This document shows, piece after piece, positions 9,501-18,044 of a stretch of DNA of 64,000 nt. The notes beneath the pieces were generated by a model. That model searched no databases. It was not told where the DNA came from and saw nothing but the letters and a program-made list of their open reading frames with translations. Both the position numbers and the translations under genes were made by a program. Source of the stretch: Clostridiaceae bacterium JG1575 (GTDB lineage Bacteria > Bacillota > Clostridia > Clostridiales > Clostridiaceae). The stretch covers positions 1-64,000 of the forward strand of contig LQGW01000034.1 of assembly GCA_002838815.1 (NCBI GenBank), given 5' to 3'. Each line of letters starts with the position of its first letter. Positions within the stretch are counted from its first letter, which is position 1.

Positions 9501-11814
9501 TGCCAAGGACAACGAGATCCTAAATCTTGAACTGAATCCCTTTGTGGGCCAAGAGTCCATCATCCAATACGGCCAAGAGTTCAGCCCCGGGTTCTCAGGA
9601 CTGGCCTTTGTCGATCCAGGTGCGGGAATCGCCATGCGCTTTACGGCTCAAAAGACCGGAAAGGTGATGGGAACCCGCATGGGCTTCACCGATCGGCGTA
9701 ACGATGCCAGAGGACGAGAAATCGGCGTCTTGATCTTGCGGGCGGGAGCTGATGGCGAGATCAAACCCGTCGCTCGGCCCAAGATCGTACAGATCGTACC
9801 CGGCGAGCTGGCCACCATCTCTTTGGAAGAATACGATGTGGTGGTGAAGGAAGGGGAAGAGTTCTACATCAGTACCTTCCAGGTTCATAAACGGTTTGAA
9901 AGTCCGGCAATTTCCACAGCCTACATGGGCAACGCCCAAGACCAAGAAGCCTACTCCCGTGCTTTCGCTTGGGCTGGTGTCTTAATTCCCTTCTCCGATG
10001 AAGCGGTGGGGATCAAGGATCAGTACCCCATCATCCATGCTGTAATGAGCGATGGAGAGCGTCAACCCGCCCCCATTGCGACCCCACAGCTGAAAAATCA
10101 CAGCTATTTGACGTATACGAAAGATCAAAAGGTGACCCTTGAAGGAACGGCGCCGGCAGGTTCTACCGTTCGAATTCTTGAAGGTGGAAAAGAGATTGCA
10201 AAAGCCCAAGCCAGTGACGGGAGCTTCTCGACGCAGCTGAACCTCTCGAAGGAAGAGACTCGCATCACGTTGCAGGCTCAAAAAGGTCAGGACGTATCGG
10301 ATGTTTCCTCCGCCTACTCCTTTGTTTTGGATCAACAAGCGCCCATGATTGCGCTGACGGCTCCGAAGGATCAAGAAAAGGTCACGAAACGGGAATTGGT
10401 GGTGCGAGGAACCGTCACCGAAGCCAACCTCCAGGAATTAACCCTCAATGGAGCAACGATTGCTGCTTTGGCGGGAAGATTTGAACAGCGTGTTGTGCTG
10501 ATCGAAGGCAAGAACGTCATCACCCTTTCGGCAAAAGACCGGGCCGGGAATGAAGTGAAGAAAACCCTAGAGGTCCACTACGAGCGAGAACCCGGAGAGG
10601 ATCCGGTATTGAGTCTTAGTGAAATGACGCCCGAGAAGAACCATCCGGTGAAAGCGGGAGATCGTGTGACCTTTTCCTTTGTCGGAACCCCTAAAATGAA
10701 TGCATTCTATGCGTTGGAAGCTCCCTTGGCGCTCTCTGGCGTTGAACCGACCTGGACGGCCATGCAGGAAGTAGCTCCCGGTCACTACAAAGCGGAGTGG
10801 ATCGTTCCTGAAAACTTGCATGGATCCTTTGCCGTGAAGTATCAGTTGCAAAAAGACGAATTCAAAGCCTTCGGTGAAGCCAAGGGGAAGATCGTGGCAG
10901 AAGGACCTGTCGCTGCAAAGGTTCGCCGAATCTTCGGATTGGATCGGTTCACAACAGCGGTGGAACTATCCAAAGAAGGCTTCCCAAAAGCCAATACCGT
11001 GGTGCTGGCTCAATCCTCGACCATGGCCGATGCCGTTTTGGCGGGACCCTTGGCCCAAGCTCTGAAGGCACCGATTCTACTGACCGAAAAAACGGCATTG
11101 CCCGAAGCGACAAAACAAGAGCTCCAGCGCCTCTCGGCGAAGAACATCATCTTAGTGGGGGGAGAAGGAACCATTGATTCCTCGTTGGAGAAGACCCTCA
11201 AAAAATCCTTCAACGTAGAACGCTTGGGCGGCAAGAGCCGCATCGAGACCTCCTTGGCCGTAGCTCGGAAAATCCAGCTTTTGACCAAAAATAACAGCTT
11301 CTTCCTTGTTAATGGAAACGCAACCGCAGATGCTCTCTCCGTGGGCGCCATCAGCGGCCGTGCCGGAGAGGGTACGACACCCATCCTTTTTGCCCAACAA
11401 AGCAACATCCCCACACAGGTCCAACGCTACCTTAGCGATGCGGCCTACCAAAAAGCCTTCGTCATCGGGGGCACCCTCTCCTTGGATGCCAAGGTCTTTG
11501 GTCAACTCAAAGCCTACCAACCCGAACGTATTTTTGGCGCAACCCGTGCCCACACTTCCTTGGCCATCGCCGATCGGTTTATGCCTCAAAGCACCCGTTT
11601 TGCCCTCACGGGGGGAGAACGTGGTATTGATGCTTTGGCCGCGGCTCCGCTCCTTGCTCAAAAGGGGATGCCCATTCTCTTAATTCAAAGAGATCGTCTG
11701 CCCAAGGAACTGCGTGCGCGGATCACACCCGACCTCTTTGAAGTTCTAATTCTTGGAGGGAATGGGGTCGTCAGCGAACAAGTCGAACAAGAGGTCCGCT
11801 CCCTCCTGAACTAA
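6565..11814 (+). CDS. giant secreted S8 protease with CWB2 wall anchor, copy A2 (shorter form)
   Basis: A 1749-residue paralogue of the preceding protease. Its AAGGAG ribosome site overlaps the upstream stop codon, so translation is probably coupled. It has a signal peptide (about 1-32), a propeptide and a catalytic domain with Asp209, His260, Asn358 and Ser437 (NGTSMAAPHVAG). It is about 250 residues shorter because it has one MAM-like domain where A1 has MAM, fibronectin-III and a second MAM. That single MAM domain carries a proline-rich insertion (PGRTPVPDPIPQP). Carboxypeptidase-regulatory-like, jelly-roll-like and Ig-like domains follow, then three CWB2 repeats from about 1450 to the end. 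The role is extracellular proteolysis at the wall; specificity cannot be read from the sequence. Confidence 0.92.
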   Translation: MKSGKTKQLIAFLLSAFFVLSLLVPAMPAKASPALQGPMASMDKELREKLLAGGPQDVLLALREQPNVEGAIQTLSSALGRELSPLEQRKAVIGELQSTAHAAQFSLMQQLRSEQKAGRLSLVQPFYIVNAIHVQGEASAILALAKHKDVAAVYPNTIRPLVEPTQPSKEEKEPVHPDTIGWNIKKIYADRVWNEFKIDGSGVLVGVIDSGVNAAHPALRKKFKAYDPTTDQFDPKKFPESFKDFNNNKTEPYDDDKVPHGSHVSGTILGGEDNGTNNIGVAPGAKFIVAKALTAMGGSDAALLGAAEWMLAPGGKAENAPRIINNSWGGGDDVNPWFVDVITRWRKAGILPVFAAGNQRPGQASPWPGSISNPANVLGSFAVAATDINNRRGSFSFLGPSKFDKTGKIIKPDVSAPGVGVRSSVLGTDYVSMNGTSMAAPHVAGLAALLLQANPNLKVEELEEIMIRTAMPLKDQQFPETPNMGYGHGNINAYDAVSEALGVGTGVVSGKLLEAQKDTVAPEMKISFPETLYADQDIPVSISLKDNVGITSAALKYKKVGDTDWIFLPLKRTSGTVKDGIYEATIPAKDAKYPAVDLLVDIEDFGNHKDSQMIRLDLKLGITPGEYFNDFEANTLGWKFERTFGTGEPKGSLEPSAFSGKKVLGTHVGENSAEPHPGRTPVPDPIPQPIDDGGVADPGVSHPKGDFIAVAPPMDLRAANAENAVISLHYVFKNNPKTAKAVVEASTDQKTWTVLKELDRTTLGWNEAKVSLGKFVPSKAQVFVRLRFTTDGSGMAMGLYVEDFRLGGTGKAATAAASSVQAITDGAHPILLQFPDQTTPISGTIRILETDRITDSDVLGTYTMRHAVDQQGAPYTLEASAYGYHSERRVIDIKKHKTTEEYFVLSPLAKANVVIQVKDRQTGKVLPNATVQILDDSNYGVRSTDDQGLVTFENVFEGPHVIRAVVPGHDSITKTFRVFAKDNEILNLELNPFVGQESIIQYGQEFSPGFSGLAFVDPGAGIAMRFTAQKTGKVMGTRMGFTDRRNDARGREIGVLILRAGADGEIKPVARPKIVQIVPGELATISLEEYDVVVKEGEEFYISTFQVHKRFESPAISTAYMGNAQDQEAYSRAFAWAGVLIPFSDEAVGIKDQYPIIHAVMSDGERQPAPIATPQLKNHSYLTYTKDQKVTLEGTAPAGSTVRILEGGKEIAKAQASDGSFSTQLNLSKEETRITLQAQKGQDVSDVSSAYSFVLDQQAPMIALTAPKDQEKVTKRELVVRGTVTEANLQELTLNGATIAALAGRFEQRVVLIEGKNVITLSAKDRAGNEVKKTLEVHYEREPGEDPVLSLSEMTPEKNHPVKAGDRVTFSFVGTPKMNAFYALEAPLALSGVEPTWTAMQEVAPGHYKAEWIVPENLHGSFAVKYQLQKDEFKAFGEAKGKIVAEGPVAAKVRRIFGLDRFTTAVELSKEGFPKANTVVLAQSSTMADAVLAGPLAQALKAPILLTEKTALPEATKQELQRLSAKNIILVGGEGTIDSSLEKTLKKSFNVERLGGKSRIETSLAVARKIQLLTKNNSFFLVNGNATADALSVGAISGRAGEGTTPILFAQQSNIPTQVQRYLSDAAYQKAFVIGGTLSLDAKVFGQLKAYQPERIFGATRAHTSLAIADRFMPQSTRFALTGGERGIDALAAAPLLAQKGMPILLIQRDRLPKELRARITPDLFEVLILGGNGVVSEQVEQEVRSLLN

Positions 11815-11941
11815 GGAAGGTCTCCCGAAGGATTACCGCATAAAGCAAGATAAAACCCGCCCGGAGGGAACGCTCCCGGAATTCCATCTTTGGAAGCCGG
11901 GGGCGATCCGGGCCCCTATTCATACCGCAAGAGGAGAAACC

Positions 11942-14900
11942 ATGAGAAAGAACATCCATAAAATTGTTTCCGCCGTCTTGGCTGTGTCCATCCTTTTACC
12001 TGGGAGCGGCGTCGCTGCCCAGGCGCAGGTTGTAAAAAAAGACTCGGTCTCGGACGCTCAGTACGCTCTGAAGCGAGCGAAGGATCTGGCTTTGGAACAA
12101 AGCCAGGCACCTAAGGTGGAAGCGGCTCCGGCCGTGACCCCCAAAGCCTCCGACCGCGTCCGTGTCATCATCGAATTCAAAGGTCAGCCCCTTCTTGCTC
12201 GCAAGGGAGAAGCCAAAGGAGAAGGCCTCCAAGCCATCCGCCGCGAGCAGAATCTTTTCATGGATCACGTTCGGGAAGCCGACATCCCTTTCCAAAGAAT
12301 TGATTCGTTCCGGGAAGTATTTAACGGCCAAAGCGCCAGCGTTCGCTATGGCGATTTGGATCAAATTCGCCGCATGCCTGGGGTGGCCAAGGTCACAATT
12401 GCGGATGAAATTCAGCGGCCGACCCCGCTGATGGCGGATTCGACTCCGCTGATTCAAGCCCCCTATGCCTGGACTCTCGATTATAAGGGCGAAGGTCTGG
12501 TGGTCGGAGTCATCGACTCGGGGTTTGATACCACCCACCGTGATTTTAAACTGACCCATCCAGAAAAGGCTCGACTCAAAAAAGAACGCATCGAAGGACT
12601 CAATTTGGAAGGCTTCTATGTCGATGCCAAATTCCCGTATGCGTACAATTACTTCGACCGCAACCACATCATCAAAGAGGATCGCGACAGCCATGGGCAA
12701 CACGTGGCTGGAACCATCGCCGCCAATGGCGATCCTAAAGTGGAAAAAAGCGTGAAGGGAGTGGCGCCAGAGGCCCAACTTTTAGCCTTGAGGGTCTTTT
12801 CAAACGATCCCCGAAATGCCACCACGTATTCCGATTTATACATCAAAGCCATGGAAGATGGCGTGCGTTTGGGGGCCGATGCGCTGAACCTTTCTTTGGG
12901 CGCTGCCGCAGCATTTTCTTCGACAGAACCCACCGCATTGGATCGTGCCGTGGAAAATTGCAGAAATTCAGGGATTTTGGTGGCCATTGCCGCCGGAAAC
13001 GACCGGAACGTCACCTATGGAGTGAAGGATCATCGGCATACGCCCGATGGCAAAAGAGCTCCGAGAACGGCCGCTTCCTGGATGCCCGATCAAGGGGTGA
13101 TGAGTTCTCCGGCCTTGACGCGCGAAGCGCTCACCGTTGCTTCTTCGGAAAAAATCCGTCACCTATATGAAGAAATCTTTTTTGAAGTGAACTTGGTGAC
13201 GGGGGCTCAGCATCGGGCCAACATTCTTCCGGCGCCGCTCTCACCGGATCCCCTAAAGGTTTTGGGCACTGAATTCCACGCCTTCCTCAGTGCGGGGCTT
13301 GGTAAAAAAGAAGACTTTGCCAAAGCCGATTTTTCGGGAAAGATTGCCGTTGTCTCTCGCGGGGAGATTGCCTTCACCGAGAAACTCGCCAACGCAGAAG
13401 AAGCAGGAGCCCTGGCCATCATCGTTTACGATCACGACAGCAGTGTGGATTTGATTCCCATGCCGGGCGGGGAAAATGCCAAGATACCGTATATTTTCAC
13501 AAGCCTACAAGATGGGCAGCTGTTAGCCAACCTGGATCCGGAACACCGCCAAGTCCGCTTTGGGGGCGTCCATGCGCAACACCCTTCGGTGAATATTTCG
13601 GAATTCTCGACTTGGGGAACGACCAACGATCTGCGACTGAAACCTGAAATTACCGCACCAGGCTCGAGCATCAATTCCCTGCAAAACGACAACCGCTATG
13701 CGGTTTTCAGTGGAACCTCCATGGCCACGCCTCATGTCGCTGGCGGAGCAGCCATCATCCGGGAATACCTTAATAAGAGCGAAACGTTCAAAAATTATTC
13801 GCCGTTAGAGAAAGCCAGCGCCTCAAAGCTTTTAATGATGAATGCTGCAGAAGTCCTCTATCAGGACAACATCGCTCGCAGCCCAAGGGTTCAAGGTGCA
13901 GGGCTCATGGACTTGAAAAACACCATCGAAACCCGCACGATGGTTTATGACCCTAGGACAAAGGAAGGAAAGATTGAGCTCATGGAAGTGGCTCAACCGA
14001 CCTTCGGATTGAACCTCACGGTGAAAAACTTTGGGAAAGAAGACAGAACCTATAAGACCAGTCTGATTCTTATCACCGATGCCATTAATGCGTATGGAGA
14101 CTATACGGAGCTTTCTCGAAACGTAACGCACACCGTGACGGGGAATCAGGATCTTACGGTCCAAGCCGGAAGCGAAGCTCCCTTGAACCTCTTTGTGGAT
14201 TTTTCAAAGGATCTCATCGGAAAAGAGCAGTTTATTGAAGGCTTTGTGGTCCTCACCGACAACAAAGGGATCGTAAGCTCCGTGCCCTTCACCGGATTCT
14301 ATGGCGATTGGTCCAAACCTAAGGTGGTGGACAATTTCATGGAAGCCCCCGGCATGGGACCGGATCCTGACGGCGTGACGTACTTCAATTACTCCGGCAT
14401 GATGGGTTCCTATCGCAAGGAACTTTGGCCCGGCGGACCCACGGCAGATAACTACGTGATGCGTAAAACCGCACGTCTTGAGCTCAATCCCGATACTGAA
14501 ATTGCAAAAACCACCGGGACGGGCAACCTCATTCCGCATTTATCCATGGCTCGCTCTGCGGAGGAATTGACCTTCTCCATACTGAATGAAAAGAAGGAAA
14601 GACTCTTCAAAATCGCGGCGATTCAAAAAGTGCCGAAAGTCAACAGCCTCGTGCGTGGGGCCCGTGCCGTTCGAACCTTTGGGGAAGCCCAATGGAAGGG
14701 AAATATGCAGAATGGGCAAATTCCCGATGGAAAATACTTCTATGAAATCCGCTCCCGAATCAACGCTCCCGGAGCGAAAGATCAGACCAAGATGCTGCCG
14801 ATTCTCGTGGACCGCAAAGCGCCCGTGGTCTCCGATGTGAAGGTCACCGGGAACATGCTGACCTTTAAGGCCACCGATGGGCCGGAAGATCTTGGGGTCG

Positions 14901-16600
14901 GGGTGAAGGAATTCATCATCTCCAACCAAAAAGAAAAGGGAGAGAACGACCTGAAAGTCGAAGCGAAAAAAGATGGAACCTATTCCGTAAATATTTCGCC
15001 GATCCTTGCCCAAGATACGCACGAAATCTACATTTTTGCCTTCGATCAGTTGCTGAACAGCGCGATGACCACGGCAGTGGCAAGACCCTGGCCGGCCGAG
15101 GAGACGCGTCCCACCATTTACCTTTACGCACCCGGAAACGTTCAGAAAACCGATGTGCCGGTGGAAGGATATGTCTATGGCGTTAAGAATTTGGATCGGG
15201 TGGAGTTCATCGTCAACGGACGCGTAACAAACTACCAGCCCGAATATGTAGCTCATGAGGTTATTCCTCACCCTCAGCTTCCCGGACAAAATATTTGGGA
15301 AGGACCGGTTTGGGTCATCAAAACTACCGTGAAGGCAGATCCGGGATACGTTCCCTTGAAGATCCGTGCGGTGGCTAAAGATGGAACGGAAAATTCCATT
15401 GTGCGGATGGTTTATGTCGATGACGGAGAGCCCTCGCTCAACATCCAGGTGAGGGATCGCCAGAAGGACTCCGATCGCGCCGTTTTGGACATCGAGATGT
15501 CTGATATCCTGCCGTATCTGCGCCTTTTGCAAAACACTGAAGAAATTTTTGTCTACAGTGGATGGAATGATTCCTTTGCTCCGGCAAAGAAATCCATCAG
15601 CCATGAAGTTCTGCTCAAGGAAGGAGTAAATCGCTTCCAATTTACCCTCATTGACTCTTTAGGCAACCAAGCCGAAAAAACCATTGAGATCCTCCGGGAA
15701 AAAGGTAAAAATGTAGAGCGGATCGAAGGGCCCACTCGTTACGACACTTCGCTCGCCATCAGCCGAAAAGCCTTTGGCGCCTCAGATTGGGTGATCCTGG
15801 TCGACGGAGAAAACTCCGTGGACTCCCTCTTGGCGGCTCCCTTAGCCGCTCAACTTAAAGCCCCAATCCTCCTTGTGAAGGATTCCCTTACCGATGGGCT
15901 GAAGGCTGAACTGAAGCGCCTTTCGGCAAATCGGGCCCTAATTGTTGGGGGGACGCAACGCGTTTCTGAACAAGTAGTAAAAGAGTTGCAAGCGGAAAAG
16001 CTCAGCGTAGAACGCATCAGCGGATCCTCTCGCTATGAAACTTCCCTTTTGGTTGATGCAAGAATCCGCACCATCTCCCGCGTGTACGATAAAGCCGTCA
16101 TTGCCAACGGATTCCGTACGGCCGATGCACTGACGATTGGTGCAACGGCAGGAAAGATGGGCGTGGGCATCCTCTTCAACGACGGAAAGAGCATCAATAA
16201 AATCAAAGCGGCCTTGAAGGATGTCAAAGAGGCGGTTGTCGTGGGCGGAAGCTTTGTTCAAAAAGAAAGCGTGTTGCAATCTCTTAGTGCTCTAGGGGTC
16301 CAAAGCAAGCGGATCAGTGGCGCCACCCGCTATGAAACGGCGGTAGCCATCGCGAAAGCATATACGCCCAACGCGAAGACCATTGTTTTAGCCAATGGGG
16401 AGAACTCATTGGATGCGCTCTCAGGATCCGTCCTCTCCACCAAGTACCAAGCGCCCCTGCTGCTCGGCAAGTCCAGCGAGTTGGAGCAGGCGGTGAAAGA
16501 TTATCTTGTGGAAATCAAGCCCGAACGGGCAATCCTGCTCGGTGGCTTGAAGGCGCTGTCAAAAGCGGTTCAAACCGACGTCGAAAATCTCTTGAAATAA
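11942..16600 (+). CDS. secreted S8 protease of lactocepin/C5a-peptidase type with PA insert and CWB2 anchor, copy A3
   Basis: 1552 residues with a signal peptide (about 1-28). The catalytic domain has Asp192 (VIDSG), His251 (DSHGQHVAG) and Ser593 (GTSMATPHVAG). The wide gap between His and Ser holds a protease-associated (PA) domain at about 390-540, a layout typical of lactocepin and streptococcal C5a peptidases and absent from the other four proteases here. Fn3_5-like and other beta-sandwich modules follow, then three CWB2 repeats from about 1257 to the end. The ATG follows AGAGGAG. A 127-bp gap separates it from copy A2 with no clear terminator, so it is probably still in operon A. It likely cleaves different substrates from the other copies (inference from the separate subfamily). 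Confidence 0.92.
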   Translation: MRKNIHKIVSAVLAVSILLPGSGVAAQAQVVKKDSVSDAQYALKRAKDLALEQSQAPKVEAAPAVTPKASDRVRVIIEFKGQPLLARKGEAKGEGLQAIRREQNLFMDHVREADIPFQRIDSFREVFNGQSASVRYGDLDQIRRMPGVAKVTIADEIQRPTPLMADSTPLIQAPYAWTLDYKGEGLVVGVIDSGFDTTHRDFKLTHPEKARLKKERIEGLNLEGFYVDAKFPYAYNYFDRNHIIKEDRDSHGQHVAGTIAANGDPKVEKSVKGVAPEAQLLALRVFSNDPRNATTYSDLYIKAMEDGVRLGADALNLSLGAAAAFSSTEPTALDRAVENCRNSGILVAIAAGNDRNVTYGVKDHRHTPDGKRAPRTAASWMPDQGVMSSPALTREALTVASSEKIRHLYEEIFFEVNLVTGAQHRANILPAPLSPDPLKVLGTEFHAFLSAGLGKKEDFAKADFSGKIAVVSRGEIAFTEKLANAEEAGALAIIVYDHDSSVDLIPMPGGENAKIPYIFTSLQDGQLLANLDPEHRQVRFGGVHAQHPSVNISEFSTWGTTNDLRLKPEITAPGSSINSLQNDNRYAVFSGTSMATPHVAGGAAIIREYLNKSETFKNYSPLEKASASKLLMMNAAEVLYQDNIARSPRVQGAGLMDLKNTIETRTMVYDPRTKEGKIELMEVAQPTFGLNLTVKNFGKEDRTYKTSLILITDAINAYGDYTELSRNVTHTVTGNQDLTVQAGSEAPLNLFVDFSKDLIGKEQFIEGFVVLTDNKGIVSSVPFTGFYGDWSKPKVVDNFMEAPGMGPDPDGVTYFNYSGMMGSYRKELWPGGPTADNYVMRKTARLELNPDTEIAKTTGTGNLIPHLSMARSAEELTFSILNEKKERLFKIAAIQKVPKVNSLVRGARAVRTFGEAQWKGNMQNGQIPDGKYFYEIRSRINAPGAKDQTKMLPILVDRKAPVVSDVKVTGNMLTFKATDGPEDLGVGVKEFIISNQKEKGENDLKVEAKKDGTYSVNISPILAQDTHEIYIFAFDQLLNSAMTTAVARPWPAEETRPTIYLYAPGNVQKTDVPVEGYVYGVKNLDRVEFIVNGRVTNYQPEYVAHEVIPHPQLPGQNIWEGPVWVIKTTVKADPGYVPLKIRAVAKDGTENSIVRMVYVDDGEPSLNIQVRDRQKDSDRAVLDIEMSDILPYLRLLQNTEEIFVYSGWNDSFAPAKKSISHEVLLKEGVNRFQFTLIDSLGNQAEKTIEILREKGKNVERIEGPTRYDTSLAISRKAFGASDWVILVDGENSVDSLLAAPLAAQLKAPILLVKDSLTDGLKAELKRLSANRALIVGGTQRVSEQVVKELQAEKLSVERISGSSRYETSLLVDARIRTISRVYDKAVIANGFRTADALTIGATAGKMGVGILFNDGKSINKIKAALKDVKEAVVVGGSFVQKESVLQSLSALGVQSKRISGATRYETAVAIAKAYTPNAKTIVLANGENSLDALSGSVLSTKYQAPLLLGKSSELEQAVKDYLVEIKPERAILLGGLKALSKAVQTDVENLLK

Positions 16601-16651
16601 AAAGGGCTGCATCGCCGGCATTTTGGCAAAGCAGAACCTTAGAACGAAGGA

Positions 16652-16687
16652 ACGGGAAGTGCCCAAGGGGGCGCTTCCCGTTTTCTT
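16652..16687 (+). terminator. rho-independent terminator of protease operon A
   Basis: A 12-bp stem with one wobble pair (16652-16663 with 16670-16681) encloses AAGGGG-like loop bases and is followed by TTTTCTT. It lies about 50 nt after the stop of the third protease. Confidence 0.85.
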
Positions 16688-16690
16688 ATG

Positions 16691-16897
16691 GACTGGGCAG
16701 AGCGTCGATTTCGTAAGATTCCCCCACGAGTAGTGGCCGGCCGGGCGCCGGGACCGCTCCCTTGTGCCGGAGGCCTGTGCCCAAAGGAATCTTGCTGCCA
16801 CCTGTCCCAACTCAAGTGCTGCTTAAGAGCCCAGTGTCGATGGTACCCACAAAAAGGGACTTGACGCCCGAGGGCAAAAGGAGAATAAATCTTCGGG
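16691..16897 (+). ncRNA. candidate structured RNA or leader upstream of the metal importer
   Basis: No credible protein gene lies here, yet the stretch holds nested complementarity. ACTGGGC (16692-16698) pairs with GCCCAGT (16829-16835). Inside that, a 10-bp stem with one wobble (16713-16722 with 16786-16795) encloses a GC-rich domain. TCAAGT (16812-16817) can pair with ACTTGA (16859-16864), which would make a pseudoknot. CCCGA (about 16867) can pair with TCGGG (about 16893). It matches no riboswitch consensus I know. It lies upstream of the promoter proposed for the importer, so it could be a separate small RNA. Chance pairing in GC-rich DNA is the alternative. Confidence 0.3.
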
Positions 16898-17000
16898 ATA
16901 ATCAAGAGGGTTGCGGTGAGGGTTCAGCCCACTCGTTATCATTGATTCAGGAATAATCCATCGAGTTTAAGGATTCAGCCATTCCCATAACACTCAATTT

Positions 17001-17009
17001 TGATATGAT
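17001..17009 (+). promoter_or_regulatory. extended -10 promoter of the metal importer operon
   Basis: TGATATGAT is a perfect extended -10 (TGn then TATGAT). No good -35 is seen, as is common for this class. The predicted start of transcription is near 17016, beside the palindrome at 17020-17037. Confidence 0.6.
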
Positions 17010-17019
17010 TCCTTCAGGG

Positions 17020-17037
17020 AGTTAGCAATAACTAACT
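17020..17037. promoter_or_regulatory. palindromic operator, probably for a metal-dependent repressor
   Basis: AGTTAG, six bases, then CTAACT form a perfect interrupted palindrome directly after the predicted transcription start. The TTAG...CTAA half-sites resemble DtxR/IdeR-type iron boxes. A repressor bound here would block the importer operon when the metal is plentiful (inference). The 33-nt gap to the TTG start contains the GGGAGG ribosome site. Confidence 0.5.
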
Positions 17038-17069
17038 ACAGGAAAGAGTTTGATTGGGAGGAAACTATC

Positions 17070-18044
17070 TTGAAAAAAACCATTAAGGTCTTAGGGACCC
17101 TACTTCTAACCCTTGCAATGGCGTCCGCCTGCAGTCCCCGTACCAGGGATTCGAGTTCATCCATTCCCGAATCAGCGGACCCTGGGCAAACAGATGCTTC
17201 GCAAGCGGCCCCATGGCCTCGAATCCTTACGGATGCAGGAAATCATTCCGTACAACTAAACAGTCCGCCTTTGCGCATTGCTATTTTGCATACCAATTAT
17301 TTAGAGTATTTCTTTGCATTGGGCATGCCGCCCATTGCCTCAGCAGGCGCTTCAGTTGGGACGGCTCAACAGGCATTGGAAACCTATGAAACCTTGGCGC
17401 CTTATCGCGATCGGGCCCAGGTGATTGATCTGGGCAGTTCACGGGAAATCAACCTAGAGGCGGTACTTGAGGCCAAGCCAGATGTGATTGTCACTTTTGC
17501 CGGACACGGTGGCTTGGATGGAATCTATGCTCAGTTGAATCAAATCGCTCCTGTCGTACTCTTGAATTTTGCCGATTCCTGGCAAAAACAAACCCGAGAC
17601 TGTGCCAAAATCATCGGCAAAGAGGAGGTTGCAGAGCAGATCATTGAGGAAACAGAGAGGGCCATTGCCGCCGCATATAAAGTCGTGAGCCTTCAGAATA
17701 AAACAGTGGCGTTATTCCGCACCAATGGGGGCAAAGCCTTTGTCGGACGGGGAAATGAAAGCTACTACAAGAGCTTTGGCCTTCAGGCGCCCAAGACGTA
17801 CACTTACGACTATGCTAGATTTTCCTTGGAGGCGGTGGCACAAATGAATCCGGATTATCTTATCTTCCAAGATTACAAAAAAACATCCCAAGGGTTTGTG
17901 AAGACGCTGGAAGCATCCTTCGTCTGGTTGAATCTGGCTTGCGTTAAAAATGAGAAGGTGCTTTATTTTGATGATTCTCTGAATACCTTCGGCCCCTTAG
18001 CCATGAGGCTTGCGGCGAAAAAGTTCGAGCAGCTGTTTCAGTGA
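17070..18044 (+). CDS. ABC importer substrate-binding lipoprotein (iron/siderophore/cobalamin type)
   Basis: A 324-residue periplasmic-binding-protein type 2 (FecB/BtuF-like) lipoprotein. The signal peptide ends in the lipobox ASAC, with Cys21 as the lipidation site, so the protein is tethered outside the membrane. It should capture a ferric-siderophore, heme or corrinoid and hand it to the two permeases encoded next. The start codon is TTG, set by GGGAGG eight bases upstream; no in-frame ATG fits the lipobox better. Its last four bases overlap the GTG of the first permease. The operator at 17020-17037 suggests repression by metal. The ligand cannot be decided from the sequence. Confidence 0.88.
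   Translation: MKKTIKVLGTLLLTLAMASACSPRTRDSSSSIPESADPGQTDASQAAPWPRILTDAGNHSVQLNSPPLRIAILHTNYLEYFFALGMPPIASAGASVGTAQQALETYETLAPYRDRAQVIDLGSSREINLEAVLEAKPDVIVTFAGHGGLDGIYAQLNQIAPVVLLNFADSWQKQTRDCAKIIGKEEVAEQIIEETERAIAAAYKVVSLQNKTVALFRTNGGKAFVGRGNESYYKSFGLQAPKTYTYDYARFSLEAVAQMNPDYLIFQDYKKTSQGFVKTLEASFVWLNLACVKNEKVLYFDDSLNTFGPLAMRLAAKKFEQLFQ

Noticed and set aside
11815-11941. terminator or promoter between the second and third proteases
   Set aside because: Short GC-rich complementarities exist (for example GGGGC...GCCCC) but there is no T-run and no -35/-10 pair.
14540-15640. 366-codon open frame on the minus strand
   Set aside because: It lies fully inside the third protease gene, whose domains, ribosome site and codon pattern are clear. 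The antisense peptide has no recognisable domain or ribosome site.
16691-16900. cobalamin riboswitch upstream of the importer
   Set aside because: A GCCGGAGGCCTG stretch faintly recalls the B12 box, but the rest of the conserved core is missing and the proposed promoter lies downstream of it.
16762-16956. 64-codon frame
   Set aside because: It lacks a ribosome site, has low-complexity translation and overlaps the nested inverted repeats.
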